In this document: piece by piece, positions 1 to 8,286 of the stretch
Layout: every line of letters starts with the position of its first letter
Numbering within the stretch: the stretch's first letter is position 1
NCBI GenBank assembly: GCA_019113175.1
Contig: DXHY01000045.1
Coordinates: 64,361-104,825, forward strand
Length of the DNA: 40,465 nt
Direction: 5' to 3'
DNA from: Candidatus Eisenbergiella stercoravium
Lineage (GTDB): Bacteria; Bacillota; Clostridia; Lachnospirales; Lachnospiraceae
Made by a program: the position numbers and the translations under genes
The notes under the pieces: generated by a model
What the model saw: the letters and a program-made list of their open reading frames with translations, nothing else
Databases searched by the model: none
What the model was told of the DNA's origin: nothing

Positions 1-2
1 AT

Positions 3-80
3 AAATACCACTCCAGAGCCTTTGATGCTTTCGTGAGGATCTGCGGCGGGAAGGTTGAAATGGGAGAAGAAATGGATTAG
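3..80 (+). CDS. C-terminal end of an unidentified protein (partial)
   Basis: An open frame enters from the left edge and reads 25 codons (ending KVEMGEEMD) to a TAG at 78-80. The codon choice and charge pattern look like a real C-terminus. Too little is present to name a family. It converges on the eutH gene, whose stop lies about 20 bp further on. Confidence 0.4.
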   Translation, partial: KYHSRAFDAFVRICGGKVEMGEEMD

Positions 81-100
81 AATACAGACAATTGAGGAGG

Positions 101-1168
101 TCAGCTGCAGCTTTTTTGCTCCATCCACAGCGCAGCGGCCAGCGCGGCAAAGGCGCCGGTGAGCTTGGCGGCAATCAGCGGCCCGGTCAGATCCGGAGAG
201 ACGCCCATGGTGAAGGCGATGTGCGCACCCATCAGAGAGGCGGCGCTCACCAGATAGGCGGAGACGGCCACACGTCCGCGGGGCGTCATGTCCTTTAACA
301 TGGTCAGGGCGGGCAGGACGCTGACGGTCCCGATTAGGATGGCGGTGACGGCGGTTTCATCCAGCTTTAAAAGATTTCCCGCCTTCTGAAGGGGAACCCG
401 GAGAAGCCGCTGCAGAAACAGGGCGGCGGGCAGGCTTCCCAGCATGACCACGCAGATGGAGGAAACGGTCTGCATGGCCTCCATGACCGGCGTGATCCAC
501 CGGCTCTGCAGATCCAGAAGATACAGGACTGCGCCGATGGTAAGGCCGAGGGTGATTAGAACCTTCAGCGCCCGAACGAACAGCCGGAAGCCTTTCAGCA
601 TCCGGGCCGGGCATTTCCAGAGCCCCAGAACCAGAAGCAGGGCGCATACCAGCAGAACGGCGAGCCGTCCAAGAAGCTGAAGGGGACTGAAGCCGAAGAG
701 CAGGCCCCCGATGAAAAAGCCTGCCGGCATGGTGATCAGCCCGATGATGACGCCCTTCAGAAAATAGCCGCTGTCGCCTTTTTCAATTACACCGATGCCC
801 ACGGGCAGGGTGAAGGTGAGGGTACAGCCGAATACCGCGGCCACGATGATGCCGAAGAAGCCGCCCCAGTCCGGAGCATCCGCCAGCTGCACGGCGAGCT
901 GGTAGCCGCCCATGTCAATGGCGAAAAAGCCGCCCGCCAGTGCGGGATCGGTTCCGAGTATACGCAGAGTAGGGGCGAGCAGCCGCTCCAGCAGAAAGGA
1001 AAGGGCGGGGGAGATACAGATCATGCCCGCCATGGAAAGGGCAGTGGGCCCAAGAAGCCGGAAGGCCTCTTCAAACCGCTCCCCATATCCTTTTCGGTTT
1101 CCGGCAATACAGTCAAGGCCGCCCAGCACGGCTGCGGCGGCAAAAAATATCATGATGACCCGGTTCAT
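101..1168 (-). CDS. eutH: Ethanolamine permease EutH
   Basis: A 355-residue, very hydrophobic protein with about ten predicted membrane segments. The opening (MNRVIMIFFAAAAVLGGLDC), followed by a short loop reading GNRKGYGERFEEAF, is characteristic of EutH, the inner-membrane protein that brings ethanolamine into the cell. Length matches the family (about 350-410). The start has a strong AAGGGGG ribosome site six bases upstream, and a sigma-A-like promoter lies at 1211-1239. No other eut gene (ammonia lyase, microcompartment shell) is in view, so it is either an isolated transporter or the edge of a locus to the left. Family assignment is from recognised sequence; substrate is inferred from family. 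Confidence 0.85.
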   Translation of the reverse strand: MNRVIMIFFAAAAVLGGLDCIAGNRKGYGERFEEAFRLLGPTALSMAGMICISPALSFLLERLLAPTLRILGTDPALAGGFFAIDMGGYQLAVQLADAPDWGGFFGIIVAAVFGCTLTFTLPVGIGVIEKGDSGYFLKGVIIGLITMPAGFFIGGLLFGFSPLQLLGRLAVLLVCALLLVLGLWKCPARMLKGFRLFVRALKVLITLGLTIGAVLYLLDLQSRWITPVMEAMQTVSSICVVMLGSLPAALFLQRLLRVPLQKAGNLLKLDETAVTAILIGTVSVLPALTMLKDMTPRGRVAVSAYLVSAASLMGAHIAFTMGVSPDLTGPLIAAKLTGAFAALAAALWMEQKSCS

Positions 1169-1210
1169 GGCATCCCCCTTATAGTCCGCAAAAAATGAAA
1201 GCTTCCTCCT

Positions 1211-1239
1211 ATTATAGCGTGCGGAAAGGAGTGAGGCAA
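1211..1239 (-). promoter_or_regulatory. Sigma-A-like promoter for eutH
   Basis: On the minus strand, TTGCCT (1239-1234), a 17-base spacer, then a perfect TATAAT (1216-1211). It points into eutH with a short leader of about 35 nt. It overlaps the upstream region of the divergent AEC permease gene. Confidence 0.6.
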
Positions 1240-1260
1240 GACAAAAGAGACGAGGTAAAA

Positions 1261-2193
1261 ATGGAAATCAGTATTCTTCTTTTCTGGCAGATTTTATCCA
1301 TGTTCCTGATGCTCCTGATGGGATTTGCCCTGGTGAAAGCAGGTCTTTTGAAGGCGCAGGACAGCAGAATCCTTTCCGTTCTGCTCCTGTATCTCGCCCT
1401 GCCCTGTGCGATCCTGGATTCCTTTCAGGTGGAATATGACGGCAAAGTCCTGAAAGGGCTCATGCTCGCCTTCGCAGCAGCGATAATCTGTCACGTAATC
1501 CTGCTTCTTGCGGCGGGCTTTCTGGGAAAGACGCTGCATCTGACCGCCGTGGAAAAAGCGTCGGTCATCTATTCCAATTCCAGCAATCTGATCATCCCGA
1601 TCATTACGGCGGTCCTGGGGCCGGAATGGGTGGTCTATTCCACCGCCTATGTGAGCGTGCAGCTTCTGCTTCTGTGGACCCACGGCAAGGTGCTTCTTTC
1701 CGGACAGAAGGGTGCCGATATCCGCAAGATACTCACGAATATCAACCTTCTGGCCGTTTTCGCCGGGATTTTCCTGTTCCTGACAGGCTTCCGCCTGCCG
1801 GATGTGCTGTCTGATACGCTGCATTCGGTGGGAAGCATGGTGGCCCCTGCAAGCATGTTCATTGCCGGCATGCTGATCGCCGGCATGCGTCCGAAGCAGA
1901 TTTTTGGAAACAGGCGGGCATATGGAATCGTCTGCCTGCGCATGCTCGTCTTTCCTGCTGTGAGCCTGCTGGTGCTTCGCCTTCTGAAAACGGCGGCGGC
2001 CGGCGTATCCGCCGATGCGCAGACCATCCTGCTGATCACGCTCCTTGCAGCCATCACGCCGCCTGCCTCCGCAGTGATCCAGATGTCCCAGGTATATGGA
2101 CAGGACTCGGAATATGCGGGTGTGCTCAACGTGCTTTCCACCCTCGTCTGCATCCTTACCATGCCGGCTGCGGTTCTGCTCTATCTGATGTAA
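1261..2193 (+). CDS. AEC-family (auxin efflux carrier type) permease
   Basis: A 310-residue integral membrane protein with about ten hydrophobic segments arranged as two halves, as in the AEC family (MleP/MdcF-like transporters of malate, malonate or other organic acids). Typical pieces are FALVKAGLLK near the N-terminus, NSSNLIIPI in the middle and ITPPASAVIQMSQVYG late in the protein. I chose the ATG at 1261 because GAGGT sits just upstream and the hydrophobic first helix begins there; an in-frame extension to 1195 gives a charged, unlikely N-terminus. It diverges from eutH. The substrate cannot be read from the sequence. Confidence 0.82.
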   Translation: MEISILLFWQILSMFLMLLMGFALVKAGLLKAQDSRILSVLLLYLALPCAILDSFQVEYDGKVLKGLMLAFAAAIICHVILLLAAGFLGKTLHLTAVEKASVIYSNSSNLIIPIITAVLGPEWVVYSTAYVSVQLLLLWTHGKVLLSGQKGADIRKILTNINLLAVFAGIFLFLTGFRLPDVLSDTLHSVGSMVAPASMFIAGMLIAGMRPKQIFGNRRAYGIVCLRMLVFPAVSLLVLRLLKTAAAGVSADAQTILLITLLAAITPPASAVIQMSQVYGQDSEYAGVLNVLSTLVCILTMPAAVLLYLM

Positions 2194-2264
2194 CTGCCCC
2201 GCTGTGCGGGAAATGAAAGGAGGCGGCGGCCGGTTCCCCGATTTTGCGGGCGAAGAATGTCCTG

Positions 2265-2295
2265 TGCATATTTCCAGCGTATGCTGCGCATACTA
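2265..2295 (+). promoter_or_regulatory. Sigma-G-like forespore promoter for spoVAC
   Basis: TGCATA (2265-2270), an 18-base spacer, then CATACTA (2289-2295). This matches the Bacillus subtilis sigma-G/sigma-F consensus (TGMATA and CATACTA, spacing 17-18). It lies about 80 bp upstream of spoVAC, a known forespore gene in other spore formers. Confidence 0.65.
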
Positions 2296-2310
2296 CCCCC
2301 ATAAACAGGC

Positions 2311-2334
2311 GTGCAGTCCCGAAAAGGACTGCAC
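2311..2334. repeat. 9-bp inverted repeat in the spoVAC leader
   Basis: GTGCAGTCC and GGACTGCAC are perfect arms around a six-base loop. It lies in the inferred 5' leader, between the forespore promoter and the spoVAC ribosome site. There is no U tract, so a leader stem is more likely than a terminator. Confidence 0.55.
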
Positions 2335-2375
2335 ATAAGCTGCGAAGCCTGCGGCGCTCATGTATGGAGGTAGAG

Positions 2376-2831
2376 ATGGACGAGAAGCAGAAAAAGGAAT
2401 ATGAACAGTATGTCAGCAGAATCACACCGACCCACAATCTGTTTTTGCAGATGATAAAGGCGTTCGTGACTGGCGGAGCGATCTGTGTGATCGGTCAGGC
2501 GATCCTGAACGTCTGTGCTGCAATGGGGCTGGACAGAGAGACCGCAGGGAGCTGGTCGGCGCTTCTTTTGATCCTCTTAAGCGTACTCCTGACCGGTTTT
2601 AACCTTTATCCTTCCATCGTGAAATGGGGAGGTGCAGGAGCGCTGGTGCCGATCACCGGCTTCGCCAATTCCGTGGCGGCCTGTGCGATTGAATTCAAGA
2701 AGGAGGGCCAGGTGTTCGGCGTGGGATGTAAGATCTTCACCATTGCCGGACCCGTGATCCTGTACGGGGTTTTCACCTCCTGGGTTCTCGGGGTAATTTA
2801 CTGGGTGCTGAAAATGATGGGAATTGTATAA
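2376..2831 (+). CDS. spoVAC: Stage V sporulation protein AC
   Basis: A 151-residue membrane protein matching SpoVAC, part of the SpoVA channel that moves Ca-dipicolinic acid into the spore and releases it on germination. After a charged N-terminus (MDEKQKKEYEQYVSRITPTH) there are about four hydrophobic segments, with family motifs FNLYPSIVKWGGAGALVPIT and GFANSVAACAIEFKKEGQV. The ATG at 2376 follows GGAGG at 2366-2370 and gives the usual family length; an upstream in-frame extension to 2244 runs through the promoter and leader stem. Unusually, spoVAD does not follow: the next gene is an acetyltransferase, and spoVAD is 3.1 kb downstream with its own promoter. Confidence 0.93.
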   Translation: MDEKQKKEYEQYVSRITPTHNLFLQMIKAFVTGGAICVIGQAILNVCAAMGLDRETAGSWSALLLILLSVLLTGFNLYPSIVKWGGAGALVPITGFANSVAACAIEFKKEGQVFGVGCKIFTIAGPVILYGVFTSWVLGVIYWVLKMMGIV

Positions 2832-3111
2832 AATTATAAATTGTATCCACAAAAATGGTAATAAAAGTCAGGAAAGCGGGCATTGCGGGGATGTCTGCTT
2901 TTTTCTTAACTGTAAATATTAAGATTTCTCTAAGAGCCCGGGAAACCATTGACATCTTCTCCTTCGTGAGCTATGCTGAACTTGTCTTTTGGAAGCCGGA
3001 AATTCTGTCCGGACTTCAAACGTGTAATCACACATTCTGGCAGTTTCTGCCGAAAAATCTCAGTACAAAGTACAGGCGGCGGGAACCCGGGAAAATGGAA
3101 GGTATTGCGCT

Positions 3112-3264
3112 TATAACAGTCTTCTGAATACGTTGTTATCTTTTTCACTGACGCCGGAAGAGAAGGAACATATTCTGGAAGAAGAGTACGGAATCAGCAT
3201 GGAAATGAAAATCAGGAAGGAGAAGTACATACCATGGATTCAAAAGAAGCGAAAAAAAGAATGA
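3112..3264 (+). pseudogene. Remnant of an Rpn/PD-(D/E)XK transposase-like protein (C-terminal part)
   Basis: In the 400-bp gap after spoVAC, one frame reads YNSLLNTLLSFSLTPEEKEH and continues ILEEEYGISMEM to a stop at 3262-3264, overlapping the next gene's start. The pattern (sxEEKxxxLEEEYGI) resembles the C-terminal region of Rpn-family recombination-promoting nucleases common in Lachnospiraceae. No start codon or catalytic part is present, so this would be a decayed fragment. I see nothing else coding between 2832 and 3110. Confidence 0.35.
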
Positions 3265-3893
3265 TGGAGGGCAGGATCTATCCGCCAGGAGATGAGGAAA
3301 TCATGGCAGAACAGGTAGTGTGTATGCAGAAGCTGTGGGAGTATAACCAGATCCAGCCAAAGGATATGGATAAGCGGTTCGAAAAGCTTCAGGACATGTT
3401 CGCCGAGATTGGGGAAGGCAGCTACATCGAGCCTCCGCTGCATGCCAACTTCGGCGGAAAGCATGTGCATTTCGGAAAAAATGTGTATGCAAACTACAAT
3501 CTGACCATGGTGGATGATACCCATATTTATGTGGGAGACAATACCATGATCGGCCCCAATGTGACCATCGCAACAGCAGGACATCCGATTGATCCCGCAC
3601 TGCGGGACGTTCAGGCGCAGTTTAATATGGAGGTCCATATCGGGAGAAATGTGTGGCTTGGCGGAGGCTGCGTTCTGCTTCCGGGCGTTTCCATCGGGGA
3701 TAATACCGTCATCGGCGCAGGGAGTATCGTGACGAAGGACATTCCGGCCAACGTGGTGGCATATGGCAATCCCTGCCGGGTGATCCGGGAAATCGGCGAG
3801 CACGACAGGAAGTATTATTACAGGGACAGGAAAGTGGATGTTGAGGTGAGAGACGGACAGCTTGAATCCCTCACCTCAGAGACGGAAACCTGA
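3234..3893 (+). CDS. Maltose/galactoside O-acetyltransferase family protein
   Basis: A 219-residue left-handed beta-helix acetyltransferase that would move an acetyl group from acetyl-CoA to a sugar hydroxyl. The N-terminal 60 residues form the helical cap of the Maa/LacA family. Hexapeptide repeats then run from about 70 to 190 (for example VHIGRNVWLGGGCVLLPGVS), with His117 in ATAGHPIDP at the position of the catalytic histidine of LacA. AAGGAG at 3217-3222 is 11 bases from the ATG. The acceptor sugar is unknown. It separates spoVAC from the rest of the spoVA genes and stands next to an alpha-amylase gene, consistent with, but not proof of, a role in sugar metabolism. Confidence 0.88.
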   Translation: MDSKEAKKRMMEGRIYPPGDEEIMAEQVVCMQKLWEYNQIQPKDMDKRFEKLQDMFAEIGEGSYIEPPLHANFGGKHVHFGKNVYANYNLTMVDDTHIYVGDNTMIGPNVTIATAGHPIDPALRDVQAQFNMEVHIGRNVWLGGGCVLLPGVSIGDNTVIGAGSIVTKDIPANVVAYGNPCRVIREIGEHDRKYYYRDRKVDVEVRDGQLESLTSETET

Positions 3894-3970
3894 CAGCGTC
3901 CGGTTTCCTGAAAGAATTCTTCCGGCCTTTCCCGTCAGCGGCCCTGCGCTGCCGGATTTACATCTCTTCT

Positions 3971-5422
3971 CTACCGGACGTCAGGAACCCAGACGGAGAC
4001 GGAGCCGCCGCCCACGCAGAAGGCGGCGCTTCCGCTCTCATCCAGCACAATGGTCTGCTTCTGGTTTCCCAGCGCGTCCCGGAAGGTACATCCGGCGAAG
4101 CGGGCGCCCATGCACATGGTTTTGCTGCCGCCGGGGCCGTCCGTCAGGATGACGGCACAGCCGGAGCCGGGGCGGTCTTCTTCTCCCAGCCGCGTCCAGC
4201 CGATGATATTATAATCGTCAAAATAGTCGATCTGTTCCCCGGATGCCGCTTCCCTGCGCAGCCGCAGAAGGGTGTCAAGCTGCGCGCCCACCGAACCGAT
4301 ATGATCATGGGGAATTCCGTAATAATCCCCGTAAAAGACACAGGGAATGCCCTCCCGACGCAGGAGAATCAGCGCGTAGGCAAGAGGTTTAAACCAGCCC
4401 TGCACCCAGGAGGAAAGCGCCTGTCCGGGCTGGGTGTCATGATTGTCCACGAAGGTCACGGCCCGGTCGGGGCGCTCGGCAGTCAGTGTGCCGTCGAAGA
4501 TTTTGCTCATATCAAAGCAGCCATTGCTGGATGAAGCCTGAACAAAGTGAAAATGCAGCGGTACGTCAAACAGCCGCATGACCAGGCCGGATTCGTCCAG
4601 ATAATGGATCAGGGATTTCACGTTCGGACTCCAGTATTCCCCGACGGCGGGAAGGCGTTTCCCTGTTTTTTTCCGAAGCTCCATGAGCCAGTGGTTGTAG
4701 AAAGGAAAACGGATGTGCTTGACCGCGTCCAGCCGGAAGCCGTCCACACCGGTCATATTCAGGTACCATTCCCCCCAGCGGTCCAGTTCCGCCACCACCT
4801 CAGGATTATTCATATCCAGATCAGCGCCCATCAGATAATCGTAGTTCCCGTTTTCCGGGTCCACCTCATCGTCCCATTCCTTGCCGGCAAATTGAAAGAT
4901 TTCGTGCTTCTTTCTGCGGTCATCCCAGTCAACGCCGCTGAAATGAGTATGGTTCCACTGAAAATCAGAGTATTTTCCGCCTCTGCCGGGAAAGCGGAAG
5001 CTGGTCCAGGCAGATATTTCCTGTGCCGGCTCTTCCTCCTCATTCCGGTTGGTCTCGTCGCATTCCTCTGCCATCACGGTTTCACAGCCGTCCGCTCCCA
5101 TTTTATGATTAAGTACGATGTCCGCAAGAACGGAAAGACCGGCATCGTGTAGTGCCTTAATGGCCGCAAGATACTCGTCCTTGGTGCCGTATTTGGTGGG
5201 GACGCTGCCCTTCTGGTCAAATTCTCCCAGATCATAAAGATCATAAACGCCATATCCCACATCCGCTTTCCCCTGCGCGCCCTTGTAGGCGGGAGGCAGC
5301 CATACATCAGTAAATCCGGCCTCCTTCAGATGAGCCGCATCCGCCGCAGCCCGTTTCCAGTGTCCGGCATCCTCGGGCAGATACCATTCAAAGTATTGAA
5401 TCATGGTTTTATTTTCACTCAT
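3971..5422 (-). CDS. Cytoplasmic alpha-amylase (GH13)
   Basis: A 483-residue GH13 enzyme that cuts alpha-1,4 glucan bonds. All four conserved regions are intact: DIVLNH (101-106), GFRLDAVKH (228-236, nucleophile Asp232), GEYW (acid/base Glu262) and FVDNHD (324-329, Asp329). A short B-domain carries metal-site-type residues and a C-terminal beta domain closes the protein. No signal peptide precedes MSENKTMIQYFEWYLP, so it should act inside the cell, like the AmyA (GH13_5) group on maltodextrins or glycogen. AAGGAA lies just upstream of the ATG, and an extended -10 (TGATAGAAT, minus strand, 5626-5618) is a possible promoter. The leader from 5423 to about 5716 holds no convincing gene. Confidence 0.92.
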   Translation of the reverse strand: MSENKTMIQYFEWYLPEDAGHWKRAAADAAHLKEAGFTDVWLPPAYKGAQGKADVGYGVYDLYDLGEFDQKGSVPTKYGTKDEYLAAIKALHDAGLSVLADIVLNHKMGADGCETVMAEECDETNRNEEEEPAQEISAWTSFRFPGRGGKYSDFQWNHTHFSGVDWDDRRKKHEIFQFAGKEWDDEVDPENGNYDYLMGADLDMNNPEVVAELDRWGEWYLNMTGVDGFRLDAVKHIRFPFYNHWLMELRKKTGKRLPAVGEYWSPNVKSLIHYLDESGLVMRLFDVPLHFHFVQASSSNGCFDMSKIFDGTLTAERPDRAVTFVDNHDTQPGQALSSWVQGWFKPLAYALILLRREGIPCVFYGDYYGIPHDHIGSVGAQLDTLLRLRREAASGEQIDYFDDYNIIGWTRLGEEDRPGSGCAVILTDGPGGSKTMCMGARFAGCTFRDALGNQKQTIVLDESGSAAFCVGGGSVSVWVPDVR

Positions 5423-5716
5423 AAATTTCCTTCTTTCTGACCGAAAGAGCAGTTCAGGCTCTCATGCAGTTCTTTATGCTTCTGTATTTGGACTGTCCTG
5501 CGCGTCCCTGAAACGGTCCATCCCCGCAATTCCGCACAGCTGTGCCCCAAGAGAGTAAGCCGGTTTTTCGCCTGTCGGCTGTTCATACCCGCATCCCTTC
5601 CGAAAAAGCTTTGTTTCATTCTATCACAGTTGAAAAAAATACGCATCTGAAATCGGGACGACCGCAAATCTCCGCCTGTCTTATCATGAGGCTTCACCTC
5701 CACAATCCGCAATTTC

Positions 5717-5747
5717 TGAATAGTTTCCGGTAAAAATCCGGATACTA
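5717..5747 (+). promoter_or_regulatory. Sigma-G-like forespore promoter for spoVAD
   Basis: TGAATA (5717-5722), an 18-base spacer and GATACTA (5741-5747) match the forespore consensus except for one base in the -10. The spacer length equals that of the spoVAC promoter. It points toward spoVAD through a leader of about 165 nt that contains short palindromes. Confidence 0.6.
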
Positions 5748-5773
5748 AGGAAAACGGATACGTTTGAATGAAA

Positions 5774-5789
5774 GCCGCCCTTCGGCGGC
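5774..5789. repeat. GCCGCC/GGCGGC hairpin in the spoVAD leader
   Basis: Perfect six-base arms around CTTC. It belongs to the group of short GC-rich palindromes found in several leaders of this window (see the findings). Confidence 0.5.
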
Positions 5790-5894
5790 AGAATCAGGGG
5801 CGGATAGCGCAGCAATTATGTGCCGGAGCGTCACAAATTGCTCTTAGGCATCGCCCCTGTTGCGGCAAAGCAGAGTTTTGGCAAAGCAGAGCCT

Positions 5895-5924
5895 TGCTAC
5901 GCTCCGGAATGGAGATTATGATGA
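5895..5924 (+). repeat. 30-nt translation-start cassette, copy 1 (spoVAD)
   Basis: 27 of 30 bases are identical to 12145-12174 in front of degV. The shared block includes CTACGCTCC, the ribosome site GGAG and the start codon itself. Confidence 0.6.
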
Positions 5925-6979
5925 AAGAAGAAAGAAATCCGATTCTGGGAAAACAGAGCATTGTGCTGAATGAGCCGGTCTATCTGATCGAGAGCGCATC
6001 TGTGGTGGGAAAGAAGGAAGGAGAAGGCCCTCTGGGAAATCTGTTTGATCTGGTGGGGGAGGACGATTTGTTCGGGTGCAAAAGCTGGGAGGATGCGGAA
6101 AGCTGCCTGCAGCGGGAGGCGCTTTCTCTTTCGCTGCAGAAGGCGGGCTGGAAGCAGGGGGATGTGAGATTTCTGTTTGCCGGGGATCTGCTGGGGCAGG
6201 AAATCGCCACCAGCTTTGGACTGGAAAAATTTGAGAGGCCCCTGTTCGGCCTGTATGGAGCCTGTTCTACCTGTGCTCTTTCACTGACGCTGGGATCTCT
6301 CATCATCGCCGGAGGATTTGCGGAACGGACAGCCTGCGTGACTTCCAGTCATTTTGCCAGCGCGGAAAAGGAATTCCGCTACCCGCTCGGCTATGGAAAC
6401 CAGCGTCCCCTGTCCGCTACCTGGACCGTAACCGGGAGCGGGGCCTTCCTGCTCGCAAAGGCTCCGGACGGAGGGAAAAGGCCCAGAGCAGCCATCACGG
6501 GAATGACACCTGGGAAAATCGTGGATTTCGGCCTGAAGGACAGCATGAACATGGGAGCGTGCATGGCGCCTGCCGCGGCATCCACCATTAAACAGCACCT
6601 GCAGGATTTCGGCAGACGGCCGGAGGATTATGATAAAATCATCACGGGTGACCTGGGAACGGTTGGGCAGACTGTGCTTCTGGATCTGCTTGAAAAGGAG
6701 GAGATCGATATCTCAGGAAATCATATGGACTGTGGCATTGAGATCTATGACGCGAAGGAGCAGGATACCCATGCGGGAGGCTCAGGCTGCGGCTGTTCCG
6801 CCGTGGTGCTTTCCGCCTATATCCTGAAAATGCTGGAGGAGGGCGTATGGAAACGGGTTCTTTTCGCACCCACAGGAGCTCTGCTTTCCAAAACCAGCTT
6901 CAATGAAGGTCAGGCTGTGCCGGGAATCAGCCACTGTCTGGTGCTGGAAAGCCTGTATCCTGACGACGGGAACAGATGA
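5921..6979 (+). CDS. spoVAD: Stage V sporulation protein AD
   Basis: A 352-residue soluble SpoVA subunit with a thiolase-like fold. In Bacillus it binds dipicolinic acid on the spore inner membrane side. Family marks include GKQSIVLNEPVYLIESASVV near the start, LYGACSTCALSLTLGS around the conserved cysteines, YGNQRPLSATWTVTGSGA and ITGDLGTVGQ. The ATG at 5921 has GGAG six bases upstream; in-frame ATGs at 5918 and 5909 are alternatives, and a frame open back to 5768 only runs through leader repeats. It normally sits directly between spoVAC and spoVAE, but here both are several kilobases away and the gene has its own forespore-type promoter. Confidence 0.93.
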   Translation: MKEERNPILGKQSIVLNEPVYLIESASVVGKKEGEGPLGNLFDLVGEDDLFGCKSWEDAESCLQREALSLSLQKAGWKQGDVRFLFAGDLLGQEIATSFGLEKFERPLFGLYGACSTCALSLTLGSLIIAGGFAERTACVTSSHFASAEKEFRYPLGYGNQRPLSATWTVTGSGAFLLAKAPDGGKRPRAAITGMTPGKIVDFGLKDSMNMGACMAPAAASTIKQHLQDFGRRPEDYDKIITGDLGTVGQTVLLDLLEKEEIDISGNHMDCGIEIYDAKEQDTHAGGSGCGCSAVVLSAYILKMLEEGVWKRVLFAPTGALLSKTSFNEGQAVPGISHCLVLESLYPDDGNR

Positions 6980-6996
6980 GGGAGCCTTTTCGGAAA

Positions 6997-7044
6997 TTTT
7001 CCAAGGAAGTTTTCCAAGGAAATTTTCCAAGGAAGTTTTCCTTG
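6997..7044 (+). repeat. 13-bp tandem repeat downstream of spoVAD
   Basis: Three copies of TTTTCCAAGGAAR at 6997, 7010 and 7023, plus a partial copy TTTTCCTTG at 7036. Within the array CAAGGAA and TTCCTTG can pair, so the RNA could fold at the spoVAD 3' end. There is no poly-U run. Confidence 0.7.
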
Positions 7045-7070
7045 CGCAGGCCGTCCGTGCGGACTAAAAT
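7042..7070 (+). promoter_or_regulatory. Possible sigma-A promoter for the 7125-8080 gene pair
   Basis: TTGCGC (7042-7047), a 17-base spacer and TAAAAT (7065-7070). The -35 is weak (3 of 6). Confidence 0.4.
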
Positions 7071-7124
7071 AGAAGACGGACAGAATGATGTGAATGCCGC
7101 CCTGCGGCGGAAAAGAGGTAAACC

Positions 7125-7355
7125 ATGCGGACCATGGAATTTAAAATGGAACGCCCGGGCCTTTTAAAGGAGGGCGATCACGTGACGGTGACGGAGGGAC
7201 TGCTTCCGAGCAATTATTATTATACCATTGACCCCTCTCTTGCGATGTCGGGCAACTACCCCTTCCGGGAGCGCCTGCTCGCCAGAGAAGGGGATGTGAC
7301 CGAAATCGTACAGAATGAAAGAGGATTTTATGTGACGGTGTCTTTCGATGAATAG
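7125..7355 (+). CDS. Small conserved-looking hypothetical protein
   Basis: A 76-residue acidic soluble protein with no signal or membrane segment. Its middle (KEGDHVTVTEGLLPSNYYYT, then DPSLAMSGNYP and REGDVTEIVQNERGFYVTVSFDE) looks like a small beta-barrel domain of alternating polar and hydrophobic strands. GAGG seven bases before the ATG supports the start, and a GC hairpin (7097-7110) sits just upstream of that site. It lies 20 bp before the SDR gene, so the two are probably cotranscribed. I do not recognise a function. Confidence 0.65.
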   Translation: MRTMEFKMERPGLLKEGDHVTVTEGLLPSNYYYTIDPSLAMSGNYPFRERLLAREGDVTEIVQNERGFYVTVSFDE

Positions 7356-7375
7356 AAAGAAAGGGGGAAGAAAAT

Positions 7376-8080
7376 ATGGAACAGAAAACAGTTTTGATCG
7401 CGGGAGCTTCCCGTGGTCTGGGATTCTGTTTTGTCAGAAAGTATCTTGAGGACGGATGGCGCGTTCTGGCAGGCGTCAGAGATGAAAGCTCTCTTAAAGC
7501 GCTGAAAAAAGAATATCCGGAAAGCCTGTATCCGCTTACCATGGATGTGGCGGATACTGCTTCTGTCCGGCAGGCTGCAAAAGAAGCATCATACATAACA
7601 GACAGGATTGAGCTCGTCATTAACAATGCGGGAATTCATGCGCCATCTTCCTTTGAGGTGCTGGAGAATGCTGATCTGGATGAATGCCTTCCTGTTTACG
7701 ATGTGAATGCGGTGGGGCCGCTTCGTGTGGTAAAGGCCTTCCTGCCTCTGATTAAAAAGAGCGGACAGGGGCTGATTGTGAATATTTCTTCCGAAAGCGG
7801 AAGCATCGGAGATGCGCGCCGGAATAAGGAATTTGATTACTGCATGTCAAAGGCTGCGCTGAACATGGCGACGAAGCTTCTGGACAATTACCTGTCAGGC
7901 GAAGGAATCCGCGTAATCGCGGTACACCCCGGATGGATGAGAACTGATATGGGGGGACAGAATGCTGACCTGGACCCTTATGAGACGTCAGTCCGTCTGA
8001 CAGAGCTGTTTGCCGGCTTTGACAGAACGGACAGGAATCTGATTTTCATGGACAACGAGGGAAGGACACTTTCCTGGTAG
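7376..8080 (+). CDS. Short-chain dehydrogenase/reductase (SDR) family protein
   Basis: A 234-residue classical SDR with a Rossmann fold. GASRGLG at 10-16 binds the dinucleotide, NNAG is at 83-86, Ser139 is the likely catalytic serine in NISSESG, and Tyr155-x3-Lys159 is the catalytic pair. The PGWMRT segment (185-190) after the active site is typical. An arginine at 35 after the second strand suggests NADP(H). Substrate unknown. AAGGGGG precedes the ATG. It follows the small hypothetical gene closely. Confidence 0.88.
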   Translation: MEQKTVLIAGASRGLGFCFVRKYLEDGWRVLAGVRDESSLKALKKEYPESLYPLTMDVADTASVRQAAKEASYITDRIELVINNAGIHAPSSFEVLENADLDECLPVYDVNAVGPLRVVKAFLPLIKKSGQGLIVNISSESGSIGDARRNKEFDYCMSKAALNMATKLLDNYLSGEGIRVIAVHPGWMRTDMGGQNADLDPYETSVRLTELFAGFDRTDRNLIFMDNEGRTLSW

Positions 8081-8093
8081 AAAGAGAAGAGCC

Positions 8094-8128
8094 GTTACCG
8101 TTCACTGACATTGGGCCTGAACAGTAAC
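8094..8128. repeat. GTTAC-N-GTTCA mini inverted-repeat element, copy 1
   Basis: Arms GTTACCGTTCA (8094-8104) and TGAACAGTAAC (8118-8128) pair over ten of eleven positions. The same end sequence flanks the larger element at 19468-19572 and is half-present at 38600-38619. Confidence 0.55.
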
Positions 8129-8286
8129 CAGAGAATTGTAGATTTTGAGGAAGAAGCTTGTTCTCAAAACAAAATGATGATAAGATGGTAGACAGTACGG
8201 ATAGAAAAGGACGCCGTATGGCGCCGCTGTGCTATATGCTGCAAATGAACGGAAAGCCGGTATGAACCGGCAGGTAGGAGGTAGAG

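Noticed and set aside
5419-5712. A 97-codon open frame on the minus strand upstream of the amylase gene
   Set aside because: It has no ribosome site, ends inside the amylase start region and reads as low-conservation leader sequence. The amylase ATG has a good AAGGAA site of its own.
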